Origin: Planctomycetes bacterium syqfu
Lineage (GTDB): Bacteria; Planctomycetota; Phycisphaerae; Phycisphaerales; Phycisphaeraceae
Reading direction: 5' to 3'
NCBI GenBank assembly: GCA_020974905.1
Contig: CP087563.1
Span: 4,712,001 to 4,776,000, forward strand
DNA: 64,000 nucleotides
This document shows, piece by piece, positions 1 through 8,667 of the stretch. A model generated the notes under the pieces. That model was not told where the DNA came from. It saw only the letters and a list, made by a program, of their open reading frames with translations, and did no database searches. How positions within the stretch are numbered: the first letter of the stretch is position 1; each line of letters begins with the position of its first letter. The position numbers and the translations under genes were made by a program.

Positions 1-1478
1 TTGATGAGTTCACGCTACCCTTGAACGTCCTGGATCGTCAGACCCAGGGCGCACGCTGCATGGACTGTGGCATCCCGTTCTGCATGTCGGACACCGGTTG
101 CCCCATCGACAACCTCATCCCCGAGTGGAACGACCTGGTCTACAACGGCAAGTTCGAGGAAGCCATCCATCGTCTGCACAAGACCAACAACTTCCCCGAG
201 TTCACCGGCCGCGTCTGCCCTGCACCCTGCGAAGGTGCCTGCGTGCTGGGTATCAACGAACCGCCTGTGACCATCAAAGACCAGGAAATGTTCATCATCG
301 ACACAGCCTTTGAAAATGGTTGGGTCACCCCCAACACCCCCGTCAGTCGGACGGGTAAGAAGGTTGCCATCGTCGGTAGTGGCCCTGCCGGTCTTGCTGC
401 AGCCGACCAGCTCAATGCAGCGGGTCACGAAGTCACCGTCTACGAACGTCACGACCGCATTGGTGGTCTGCTGATGTACGGCATTCCCAACATGAAGCTC
501 GATAAGAAGATTGTCGACCGTCGTGTGAGTCTGCTTGCCAAAGCGGGCGTAAACTTTGTGGTCAATGCCTTTGTCGGCGGTGATGAATCCACGCCGGCAG
601 GTGTCGGCCCCAAGGACGAAAACATCCAGTACATCGACCCCAAGCAACTCGTCGAAGATTTCGACGCTGTGCTCATTGCCACCGGCGCCACCAAGGGTCG
701 CGACCTGCCGATCCCCGGTCGTGAACTTAACGGCATTCACTTTGCCATGGAGTTCCTGCACGGCAACACCAAGGCTTTGGTCGACGCCAACTATGCAGAC
801 CGCTTTGAACCGCCCATCGACGCACGTGGCAAGAACGTCATTGTCATCGGTGGTGGTGATACCGGTAACGACTGTCTGGGTACCTCGATCCGTCATGGCT
901 GTAAGGGTCTTGCCAACTTCGAACTCATGCCCCAGCCGCCAGCAGACCGTGCTGAGAATAATCCCTGGCCGACCTGGCCGCGCATCATGCGCACCGATTA
1001 CGGTCACCAGGAAGCCATCGCCAAGTTCGAGGCTGACCCCCGCGAATATGCCATCCTCTCCAAGGAATTCATCGACGATGGCAATGGCAACGTCAAGGGC
1101 ATCAAGACCGTCCGCGTTGACTGGGCCAAGCCTGACGGCAAAGCACCGTTCTCCGAAATCCCCGGCACCGAGCAAACCTTCGAAGCCGACCTGGTCTTCC
1201 TGGCCATGGGCTTCCTCGGTCCTGAACAGATGATCACCGAAAAGCTCGGCCTGGAATCCGACCAACGCTCCAACATCAAGGCAGCCTTCGGTCCCCATGC
1301 CACCAACATCCCCGGCGTGTTTGCAGCAGGCGACTGTCGCCGTGGTCAGTCCCTGATCGTCTGGGCGATTGCTGAAGGTCGCAACGCTGCAAAGAGCATC
1401 GACGAATACCTCATGGGCTACTCTGAACTCCCCGCACCGGGACAGGTAGCATCCCAACTGGTTGGCGCGAATGCATGA
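1..1478 (+). CDS. gltD: glutamate synthase, small (beta) subunit, 5' end missing
   Basis: NADPH-dependent small subunit of glutamate synthase. It feeds electrons from NADPH through FAD and Fe-S clusters to the large subunit, which makes glutamate from 2-oxoglutarate and glutamine. The reading frame is open from base 3 ([16 protein letters not shown]), so the true start lies before the window; the TTG at 21 is only an internal codon. Visible in order: the N-terminal Fe-S cysteine cluster (CMDCGIPFC, then [10 protein letters not shown]), an FAD-binding Rossmann motif ([15 protein letters not shown], about base 363), and an NADPH-binding motif ([13 protein letters not shown], about base 840). 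The C-terminal [19 protein letters not shown] motif is typical of GltD. The large-subunit gene is probably just upstream, outside the window. A good terminator follows. Family assignment is secure. Confidence 0.96.
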   Translation, partial: DEFTLPLNVLDRQTQGARCMDCGIPFCMSDTGCPIDNLIPEWNDLVYNGKFEEAIHRLHKTNNFPEFTGRVCPAPCEGACVLGINEPPVTIKDQEMFIIDTAFENGWVTPNTPVSRTGKKVAIVGSGPAGLAAADQLNAAGHEVTVYERHDRIGGLLMYGIPNMKLDKKIVDRRVSLLAKAGVNFVVNAFVGGDESTPAGVGPKDENIQYIDPKQLVEDFDAVLIATGATKGRDLPIPGRELNGIHFAMEFLHGNTKALVDANYADRFEPPIDARGKNVIVIGGGDTGNDCLGTSIRHGCKGLANFELMPQPPADRAENNPWPTWPRIMRTDYGHQEAIAKFEADPREYAILSKEFIDDGNGNVKGIKTVRVDWAKPDGKAPFSEIPGTEQTFEADLVFLAMGFLGPEQMITEKLGLESDQRSNIKAAFGPHATNIPGVFAAGDCRRGQSLIVWAIAEGRNAAKSIDEYLMGYSELPAPGQVASQLVGANA

Positions 1479-1516
1479 TGTGATTGGCTAAACCCCGTCC
1501 TCATCATCGCGTAAAG

Positions 1517-1552
1517 CCTCGCCTGAACTCCTTTGTCCAGGCGAGGTTTTTT
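1517..1552 (+). terminator. intrinsic terminator after gltD
   Basis: Perfect 9-bp stem (cctcgcctg / caggcgagg) with a 12-nt loop, followed directly by six T. It lies 38 bases after the gltD stop codon. Confidence 0.9.
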
Positions 1553-1594
1553 ATGCGCGTATTCCAAAACAGTTCAAGACAGTTTTTACCGCCA

Positions 1595-2783
<1,189 letters not shown>

Positions 2784-2945
2784 GGGCAGAGGACGCAGAG
2801 TTTCGCAGAGAAGAAATGATGCCTTGATATCAAACCAATACAACACCAAAGCCGTGACTCTCCTGAGTCACGGGTTGCCTTGGAAATATTGAATCAATGG
2901 ATTTGATCTCTCTTACCTCTGAGATCTCTGCGTCTGCGGTAAAAA
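2784..2945. repeat. CTCTGCG-type hairpin repeat, interrupted by a REP and by IS110
   Basis: The left arm (about 2784-2813) is built of GCAGAGGACGCAGAG units and the right arm (about 2905-2943) of CTCTGAGATCTCTGCGTCTGCGG units. The arms are partly complementary and share the design of the element at 57045-57127. The IS110 copy abuts the left arm, and a palindromic element of another family (2848-2882) lies in the loop. Confidence 0.6.
2848..2882. repeat. REP family A, single copy
   Basis: AAAGCCGTGACTC, TCCT, GAGTCACGGG, TTGCCTT: a palindromic core inside conserved AAAGCC and TTGCCTT ends. Relatives lie at 16945, 19130, 20457, 25844, 44186 and 53579. Confidence 0.75.
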
Positions 2946-2963
2946 ATGCCTTGTAAATAGACA

Positions 2964-3962
2964 TCAAGGCAACGGAATCTCACCAATCTCAAACGGCAGA
3001 CTCAGTGTGTTGTCGTCCGATTTGAGATTCACTTGTAGCGTTGCATTCTCCGGCTCACCTTGCAGACTCACGTACACCGTCACGTGGTCGAATTGGATTT
3101 GACGCAACGGGCCGGCTTTACTGGTGATCTGCACGCGGGCGATTTGTTTGTCGGGGTCCATGATGAGCAGGGGGATGAGCGCGACATTGCCCGACTGTTT
3201 ACTGATGCCTTGGATTAATGGGAGTAAGCCGGACATTTCCGCATCGGGGATGATGCTGGTTTTGTCGGTATTCTTTTTGGCTGCCCAATCCTTGATCCAC
3301 TGCGGGGGGAGATAGACGATTTGAACCTTGCGGTTTTTCAAAGCGTCCGCGGGGATGGGCTTGCCGGTCTCATTCATGAAGTCAGTGAGATGGACATAGT
3401 CCTTGCCTTCGACGGACTTGAGAATGAAATGGGCGATGCCCTTGATGGATTGGATTTGAGTTGCATCGCGTGGCGGGTTCTTGAGTTTGATCGTCATACC
3501 CGCAGCGTTGGCGGGTTGACCATTGGCTGAGTTGAGTAAATCGTCCTGCCCGATGTTGCGGTTGGGTTGCGACTTTTTGTTGATCAGGTCATTGCCTTTG
3601 TCATCGACAGCTTGCGAGAGTTCAACGCGATCCACGCCAATGACCAGTTCCAATGGCTTACCGATAAAGAGCAATTCGACCATGCATTGATTGAGGATGG
3701 ATTGGATCGAAGACCGACGATCCATCACCTGCACGACGGACGTGATGAGCTTGAGTTCATCTTTGATCTTGTCTTTGCTTGCAAGTTCGGGCTTGATATC
3801 GTTGGATGCAGCTTCGTCGGACGTTGCAGCAGCCTGATGCATCTGCCGCGTGTCAGGTTTGGCAGTGGGTTCGTCTACGGGTTGGGTTTCATCCTGAGCA
3901 TACACTGATGAGAGGCAAAGTGTCAGAGTCAGGAACGCAATGAACAGACGGTTGATTGGCAT
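2964..3962 (-). CDS. exported protein of unknown function
   Basis: 332 residues from the chosen ATG at 3962; an in-frame start ten codons upstream would only lengthen the region before the signal peptide. The N-terminus (MPINRLFIAFLTLTLCLSS, then VYAQDE) is a typical Sec signal peptide with cleavage after VYA. The mature protein begins with an acidic, low-complexity stretch rich in Pro, Thr and Ala. It continues as a mixed alpha/beta protein with no transmembrane segment or recognised catalytic motif. Segments such as LELVIGVDRVELSQAVDD and KVQIVYLPPQWIKDW suggest beta-rich domains. It is followed on the same strand, in the direction of transcription, by a repeat region and the IS110 copy, and preceded by hisS. 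Role unknown; a periplasmic location is inferred from the signal peptide only. Confidence 0.75.
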   Translation of the reverse strand: MPINRLFIAFLTLTLCLSSVYAQDETQPVDEPTAKPDTRQMHQAAATSDEAASNDIKPELASKDKIKDELKLITSVVQVMDRRSSIQSILNQCMVELLFIGKPLELVIGVDRVELSQAVDDKGNDLINKKSQPNRNIGQDDLLNSANGQPANAAGMTIKLKNPPRDATQIQSIKGIAHFILKSVEGKDYVHLTDFMNETGKPIPADALKNRKVQIVYLPPQWIKDWAAKKNTDKTSIIPDAEMSGLLPLIQGISKQSGNVALIPLLIMDPDKQIARVQITSKAGPLRQIQFDHVTVYVSLQGEPENATLQVNLKSDDNTLSLPFEIGEIPLP

Positions 3963-3998
3963 GAGGAGCCCTTTGGAATGAAGTCGAATCAATTGAAA

Positions 3999-4080
3999 TT
4001 GAGCACCAGATGTTAATCTGGTGCAGGCTGTGATCTGACTTTAACCATCACCTGCACCGCATTGACATACGGTGCTCAAG
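3999..4080. repeat. GAGCACC-type palindrome, inverted pair
   Basis: Two copies in opposite orientation (3999-4027 and 4051-4080) of a 29-30 bp palindrome with TTGAGCACC at one end and GGTGCAGG at the other. A third copy is at 53521-53550. The pair lies between hisS and the exported protein and could form a large cruciform or a transcription attenuator. Confidence 0.65.
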
Positions 4081-4110
4081 TATCGATTGAATATGTGTCG
4101 AACACAAGGC

Positions 4111-5403
4111 TTACGCACCTGCGACGAGTTTTTCCAGGTCTGCCAAAGCGATGACCTGTTGGTCGCCGGTTTCCATGTTCTTCAACTCAGCTTTGCCGTT
4201 GGTTGCATCATCGCCAAGAATCAAGGCAAAACGACTGCGTGCGGTTGCTGCTTCCTTGAGGAGTTTGCCGACGTTTCGCGTGGTCTTGTAGCTGTAGCGA
4301 GCGTGGATACCTTTCCAACGGAGTCGTGAAGCAATCGGGCCGACCTGCGATGCGCCGGCGTCCGATGCGGCAACGATGAACACATCGGGACATGGCGAAA
4401 CGTCATCAGGCATCAGGCCCTTGTCGATGAGCACTTCACTGAGCACGACGTCACCCATGCCGAATCCGACAGCCGGCATGGACGGGCCACCAAAGAGTTC
4501 GACGAGTTGGTCATAGCGACCACCACCTGCCATGGCACGCAGCGCGCCGGAGGCTTCGTGGACTTCAAAGACGGTTCCCGTGTAGTACGCCAAACCGCGG
4601 ACAATGCCCAGGTCATACTCGCACCAATCCGCGATGCCGAAGGCCTGGAGTTGCGCGTCGAGTTGTTCAAGATCAGCAAGGTCGGTGATGCCGGTCTGTT
4701 CGCGCAGTTGATCCAGTTCACCACAGGGGTACTTGCAGCGGCACATCTGCTCAAAACGCTCCACGCGCTCAGGCTCCATGCCGAGTTTGGCAGCGGCTTC
4801 GGTGAAGGCATCAGGTTCCATCTTGTCACGACGGTCCAACAGATCAAACGCGCTAAGCAGTTTGTCTTCCGCAACGCCGAGTTTAAGCAGGATATCCTTG
4901 ACCGTGGTGCGGTGAGAAATTTTCATGCGGACATGTGTCGGTTCAAGACCCAGTTCCTGCATCAAGTCCACGACAGTGAAGATGCACTCGGCATCGGCGG
5001 TGGCGCCATCCAGACCCATGATGTCTGCATTCCACTGCCAGAACTCACGAAGGCGGCCACGTTGCGGGCGTTCGGCGCGACAGAGGTTCGGCACGCAAAA
5101 CCACTTGATCGGTCGCGGTAAAGCATTGGCTTTGGCAGCAACCATGCGCGCCAACGTCGGCGTGAACTCCGGGCGAATCGCCAACTCGCGACCGCCACGG
5201 TCTTCAAAATGGAACAGTTCACTGACAATGCCATCGCCACTTTTGACCTTGTAGAGATCCAGGTGTTCAAAGATCGGGCCATCGACTTCTTCAAAGCCGT
5301 TACGAATGGACACCCGTCGCCAGGCATCGAGCAGAAAATTCCGCCAGGCACAGTCTTTGGGATAAAGATCACGTGTTCCCCGCGGCGCTTGGAGCTTGCT
5401 CAT
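4111..5403 (-). CDS. hisS: histidyl-tRNA synthetase
   Basis: Charges tRNA-His with histidine in the cytoplasm. 430 residues, the usual bacterial length. It begins MSKLQAPRGTRDLYP (class II motif 1 region). It has motif 2-like RPEFTPTLARM and RLREFWQWNADIMG, the histidine-specific segment RGLAYYTGTVFEV, and GGGRYDQLVELFGG. A C-terminal anticodon-binding domain starts near residue 330 (CPDVFIVAASDAGA). All HisRS signatures are present, and the ATG at 5403 begins exactly at the conserved N-terminus. A roughly 500-base gene-free stretch precedes it. Assignment is secure. Confidence 0.96.
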   Translation of the reverse strand: MSKLQAPRGTRDLYPKDCAWRNFLLDAWRRVSIRNGFEEVDGPIFEHLDLYKVKSGDGIVSELFHFEDRGGRELAIRPEFTPTLARMVAAKANALPRPIKWFCVPNLCRAERPQRGRLREFWQWNADIMGLDGATADAECIFTVVDLMQELGLEPTHVRMKISHRTTVKDILLKLGVAEDKLLSAFDLLDRRDKMEPDAFTEAAAKLGMEPERVERFEQMCRCKYPCGELDQLREQTGITDLADLEQLDAQLQAFGIADWCEYDLGIVRGLAYYTGTVFEVHEASGALRAMAGGGRYDQLVELFGGPSMPAVGFGMGDVVLSEVLIDKGLMPDDVSPCPDVFIVAASDAGASQVGPIASRLRWKGIHARYSYKTTRNVGKLLKEAATARSRFALILGDDATNGKAELKNMETGDQQVIALADLEKLVAGA

Positions 5404-5900
5404 TGTGTACGTTCCATGTTCGATTCATCAGAAAAATGCCAATGCAAGGCGATAGTGTAACGTATCGAGCATATGGATTCGACAGAAGGGGACTAGATAC
5501 GCGTATAACACTGGATTTTCTGATTCATGCTAGGGGTTGTGCGCCCCCGGAAGCTGCTCGCATCAGACAAGCTGATGCTGCGCTGCTGGGCAACCCCCGG
5601 ATCCCCGGACCCCCCGAAAGGCAGTTAAGACAAGTCGGTTGATGGCGTGTGTAGATATCGCACGCAAACCCGCGTCGATACGACGCGGCTCGCCTGAAAT
5701 GTCGCCTCAACGCTCAAAGGCCAATGCCCTTCCAGGGGGCAGCAGGGAGGTTTGGAGGGGCGGCTGTTAAGCCCCTCCATCTCGTACAGTCTGATGTCTT
5801 GAATGTCTCACGGGGGTCCGGGGGTGAGAGCAACGCAGCGAAGCGAGTCGCGCAGCACCCCTGGCATGAATCAAAAGAGCCTGCACCAACGCGATAAAAC
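5404..5900. other. gene-free region with C/G-rich repeats
   Basis: No credible gene. Two related segments in inverted orientation are visible: about 5530-5620 (ending in runs of C with CCCCCGGAAG, CCCCCGGATCC and GGACCCCCC) and about 5808-5870 (GGGGGTCCGGGGG, then AGCAACGCAGCG and AGCACCCCTGGCATGA). They share the GGGGGTCCGGGGG and CCCCTGGCATGA/CCCCTAGCATGA blocks, so they look like diverged copies of one element. The promoter of hisS should lie in the left part, but no convincing boxes were picked out. Confidence 0.5.
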
Positions 5901-7205
5901 TCAGGATTCACCTGTTGCTTCATCCGTATCACAATCACCGTTCACATCATTTTTCATCAACTCGCGCAAGACCACGGTGGCGAACGCGCCCTTTGGCATG
6001 ATGAATTGCAGGCGGACAAAGCTGCCATGTTCATCGACGCCACCGGTGATTTGTGGGTCTTGAATCATGATGCGTAGGGATCGACGTGAACCCCGGGTCA
6101 ACGGGCAGGTCTCAATGAGTTGCTGCTCAATGTCGAAGGCTTTCAGTGCCTGGTGTTCCAACTCACCTTCGACACCTTGAGCTTGCAGCAGGTCACTGCC
6201 CCACATCGGCCCTGACGGTGAAATCAGTCCTTGGGTGACGCGCCCTGCAGGATCGGTTGCGTTCTCCAACTCTGCCTGTGCTTCATCGACCGCAAAGACA
6301 CTTTGATTCTCATGCTTCATCGCCAGATCACCGGGGAGCAGTTTGGCGTAAGTTCCTGCTTTGACGCGTTGGTCCAACACCCAGTTAAAGAGATAACTCT
6401 GTGCTGCCGAGCCGTAAAACAACCGCTGTGTTTCGGCAATGCTGTAGACGGCTTTACTGATGGAGCGACCTTTAGCCAAGGCGTTGAGTGCCTGGCGTTC
6501 GTAGCGTAAAGTCCGTGGCCAGTGTTGCAGCGCGGTTTGATAATCACCAGCGTCAAAGGCTTGTCTTGCTTCACGGGTTGCCTGGTGATCGCAATGTTCC
6601 GCATCGCCAAGCAGTTGTTTTAATGCTGCTTCAAAGTCACGCTTGATCAGCGCGCGGCCGACGAGATGGTTGTCCCCCAGATACCCAAAGCGCTGTGGCC
6701 CGAAGTAGTTGGGGACACCATGATTGGCCATGTGATCCAGCACGCGCTTGGCACGGATCACCGCGGTGGGATCGACATCACGAATACGGATATCAAACCG
6801 GTTACCCGCCAGATGCCCACGCCGGAGTTTGTTGTTGTGGCGATCCGCCCAGAGGATGGTGAAGGGTTGGTCTTTGGCTGCTTCGACGCGACGTGCATCC
6901 TGACTTTCCCCGCCGGGCAGGTGGATGGAAAACATCTGCCTGGTCAGCGCATGTTTATCCTTGAGACCAGCATAGCTGACCTGCTTATTGCTCACATCAA
7001 ACAGCCTGGCCAGTTTCGCGACCACGTCCATGGTGGTCATGTTGGTCTTCTGGACAAACAGGTACAGGTGTTCACCCTCGCCACAGGGTTCGTAGAGTGG
7101 CTCTTCGGTGACAACGAAGTCATCGGCACGCTGCTTGATCGAACCCCCGATCCCCGGCAGGTCGGCTGTTGCGTAGGCTAAGGGTTGGTTTGATCCTGAC
7201 ATCAT
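5901..7205 (-). CDS. truD: tRNA pseudouridine-13 synthase TruD
   Basis: Converts uridine 13 of tRNA-Glu to pseudouridine. 434 residues. The catalytic motif of the TruD family is visible as YAGLKDKHALTRQ, with Asp the expected nucleophile. Other family features are FVVTEEPLYEPCGEGEHLY near the N-terminus, the GNRFDIRIRDVD block and GVPNYFGPQRFGYLGDNH. The C-terminal part, RGSRRSLRI followed by GSFVRLQFIMPKGAFATVVLRELMK, closes the TruD fold. Two adjacent ATG codons (7205, 7202) are possible starts. It is separated from ilvE by a hairpin repeat. Assignment is secure. Confidence 0.95.
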   Translation of the reverse strand: MMSGSNQPLAYATADLPGIGGSIKQRADDFVVTEEPLYEPCGEGEHLYLFVQKTNMTTMDVVAKLARLFDVSNKQVSYAGLKDKHALTRQMFSIHLPGGESQDARRVEAAKDQPFTILWADRHNNKLRRGHLAGNRFDIRIRDVDPTAVIRAKRVLDHMANHGVPNYFGPQRFGYLGDNHLVGRALIKRDFEAALKQLLGDAEHCDHQATREARQAFDAGDYQTALQHWPRTLRYERQALNALAKGRSISKAVYSIAETQRLFYGSAAQSYLFNWVLDQRVKAGTYAKLLPGDLAMKHENQSVFAVDEAQAELENATDPAGRVTQGLISPSGPMWGSDLLQAQGVEGELEHQALKAFDIEQQLIETCPLTRGSRRSLRIMIQDPQITGGVDEHGSFVRLQFIMPKGAFATVVLRELMKNDVNGDCDTDEATGES

Positions 7206-7234
7206 AAATAACCATGTTTGGTTTCAAGGCAAGT

Positions 7235-7329
7235 AACCACAGATAAACACGGATGAACACAGATAAAGACAGAAAGTTAGCTAGCAAACGAAATCGACAA
7301 TCTGTGTTTATCTGTGTTCATCTGTGGTT
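7235..7329. repeat. micro-repeat hairpin (CACAGAT units)
   Basis: The left arm AACCACAGAT..AACACGGATGAACACAGAT pairs with the right arm ATCTGTGTTTATCTGTGTTC then ATCTGTGGTT. The arms are about 30 bp and are built from near-tandem 8-12 bp units. The loop holds about 35 bp. It has the same architecture as the elements at 23412, 57045, 58086 and 62492 but different unit sequences. Confidence 0.8.
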
Positions 7330-7366
7330 CAATTCTGATAGTCAGTGATTGATATTAAAGCCGTAA

Positions 7367-8248
7367 TTAATCTTCCGGTGCGTTGGCGACCAAGTCGCGG
7401 AAGGCAGCGAGCAGTTGGTTGGTGACGGTGCCCGGCTTGCCATCACCGATGACGCGGCCGTCGACCTTGGTCACAGCAATGACTTCTGCTGCGGTACCGG
7501 TGAGGAACATTTCCCGTGCGGTGTAGAGGTCATGCTTGGTCAGGTCCATGCGCACCACGGGGATACCCGCCCGCTTGGCAAGCTCGATCACCAGGTTCAT
7601 GGTGACGCCTTCAAGAATGCCCGCGTGCAGTGGTGGGGTGATGAGGGTCGTTTGGCCTTCCCAATCCCGGACGATGAAAATGTTATCGCCAGTACACTCT
7701 GCGACATTGCCCTGGGTGTTGAGCATGACCGCTTCCATCACGCCAGCGTCGATCGCTTCGATCTTGGCAAGCACGTTGTTGAGATAGTTCAGACTCTTGA
7801 CGCGGGGCGAGAGTGCAGCAGGATGCGTGCGACACACCGAACTGGTGATGATCGCCATGCCGTTGTCATACATTTCCTGCGGGTAGAGTTTGATGGAGTC
7901 CGCAATGATGTAGACACAGGCGCGCTGGCAGGTGAAGGGGTTGAGTCCCAATGTGCCTGCACCGCGCGTGACCACTAGGCGGATGTAGCCATCGGTGAGT
8001 TGGTTGGTTTTGCAGGTTTGCTTCAGCGCATCGGTGATCTGCTCTTGCGTGTAGGGGATGTCCAGGCGAATGGAATGTGCCGACTCAAAGAGACGGGCGA
8101 CGTGCGTAGCGCACTTGAGGATGCGATCGTTATAGATCCGGATGCCTTCAAAGACACCGTCACCATAGAGCACACCATGGTCAAACACACTCACTGCTGC
8201 TTGTTCAGCAGGCACCAGGTTACCGTCGAGCCAGACTTTCTTGGACAT
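7367..8248 (-). CDS. ilvE: branched-chain amino acid aminotransferase
   Basis: PLP enzyme for the last step of valine, leucine and isoleucine synthesis (fold type IV). 293 residues from the ATG at 8248; the frame stays open another 93 codons upstream, but that part is not conserved-looking and overlaps a repeat cluster. Family motifs: FDHGVLYGDGVFEGIRIY near the N-terminus; SPRVKSLNYLNNVLAK with the PLP lysine; EAVMLNTQGNVAECTGDNIF; EMFLTGTAAEVIAVTKVDGR. This is the short IlvE type, close to D-amino-acid transaminase in fold, so a different specificity within the family is possible but less likely. The roughly 75-150 bases upstream of the start carry a CTTCCGGGG cluster. Confidence 0.92.
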   Translation of the reverse strand: MSKKVWLDGNLVPAEQAAVSVFDHGVLYGDGVFEGIRIYNDRILKCATHVARLFESAHSIRLDIPYTQEQITDALKQTCKTNQLTDGYIRLVVTRGAGTLGLNPFTCQRACVYIIADSIKLYPQEMYDNGMAIITSSVCRTHPAALSPRVKSLNYLNNVLAKIEAIDAGVMEAVMLNTQGNVAECTGDNIFIVRDWEGQTTLITPPLHAGILEGVTMNLVIELAKRAGIPVVRMDLTKHDLYTAREMFLTGTAAEVIAVTKVDGRVIGDGKPGTVTNQLLAAFRDLVANAPED

Positions 8249-8320
8249 CGTGCAAATCCTTCTACTATCAGCCAACCTCCGAAAGCGACATTGACAAAAC
8301 AGCCGGTGTTGACTTTCACG

Positions 8321-8402
8321 GGTCAGTTCCGGGGTCACTTCCGCGGTGAACTTCCGGGGTTCCTTCCGGGGGTTCGGGTCCCGGGTAAACTTCCGGGGGA
8401 GT
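8321..8402. repeat. CTTCCGGGG cluster
   Basis: Within about 80 bases the short motif (A/G/C)TTCC(G/C)GGG occurs five times (AGTTCCGGGG, ACTTCCGCGG, ACTTCCGGGG, CCTTCCGGGGG, ACTTCCGGGGG). Similar clusters are at 12262-12298 and 44099-44140. It lies in the 5' leader region of ilvE. Confidence 0.7.
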
Positions 8403-8667
8403 CGGGCATTATAGCGAGTCTTCTGAGCTTTTGCCGATTTGCCGGATTCGGACTTGGCATGGATTGATGCAACATTGCCTCGATCATGCCAGCCAGGGTG
8501 TTGGTGGTTCCAATATTGTCCGTTCACAGCCGATAACGCGCAGGATATCCATGAAACGCCTGATCTTGTCGATGAAGAGCAGGAGTCAAAAAAATTGATT
8601 GCTCTGTTGAGCTTTGAAATCTAGACTTTGCATATCCGCTTTAACCTGTTTTCCGCAGGATATTTCC

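Noticed and set aside
15-1457. Long open frame on the minus strand opposite gltD (480 codons)
   Set aside because: It lies entirely antisense to a well-identified gene with intact motifs; codon bias in GC-rich genes leaves the opposite frame open. No protein family recognised.
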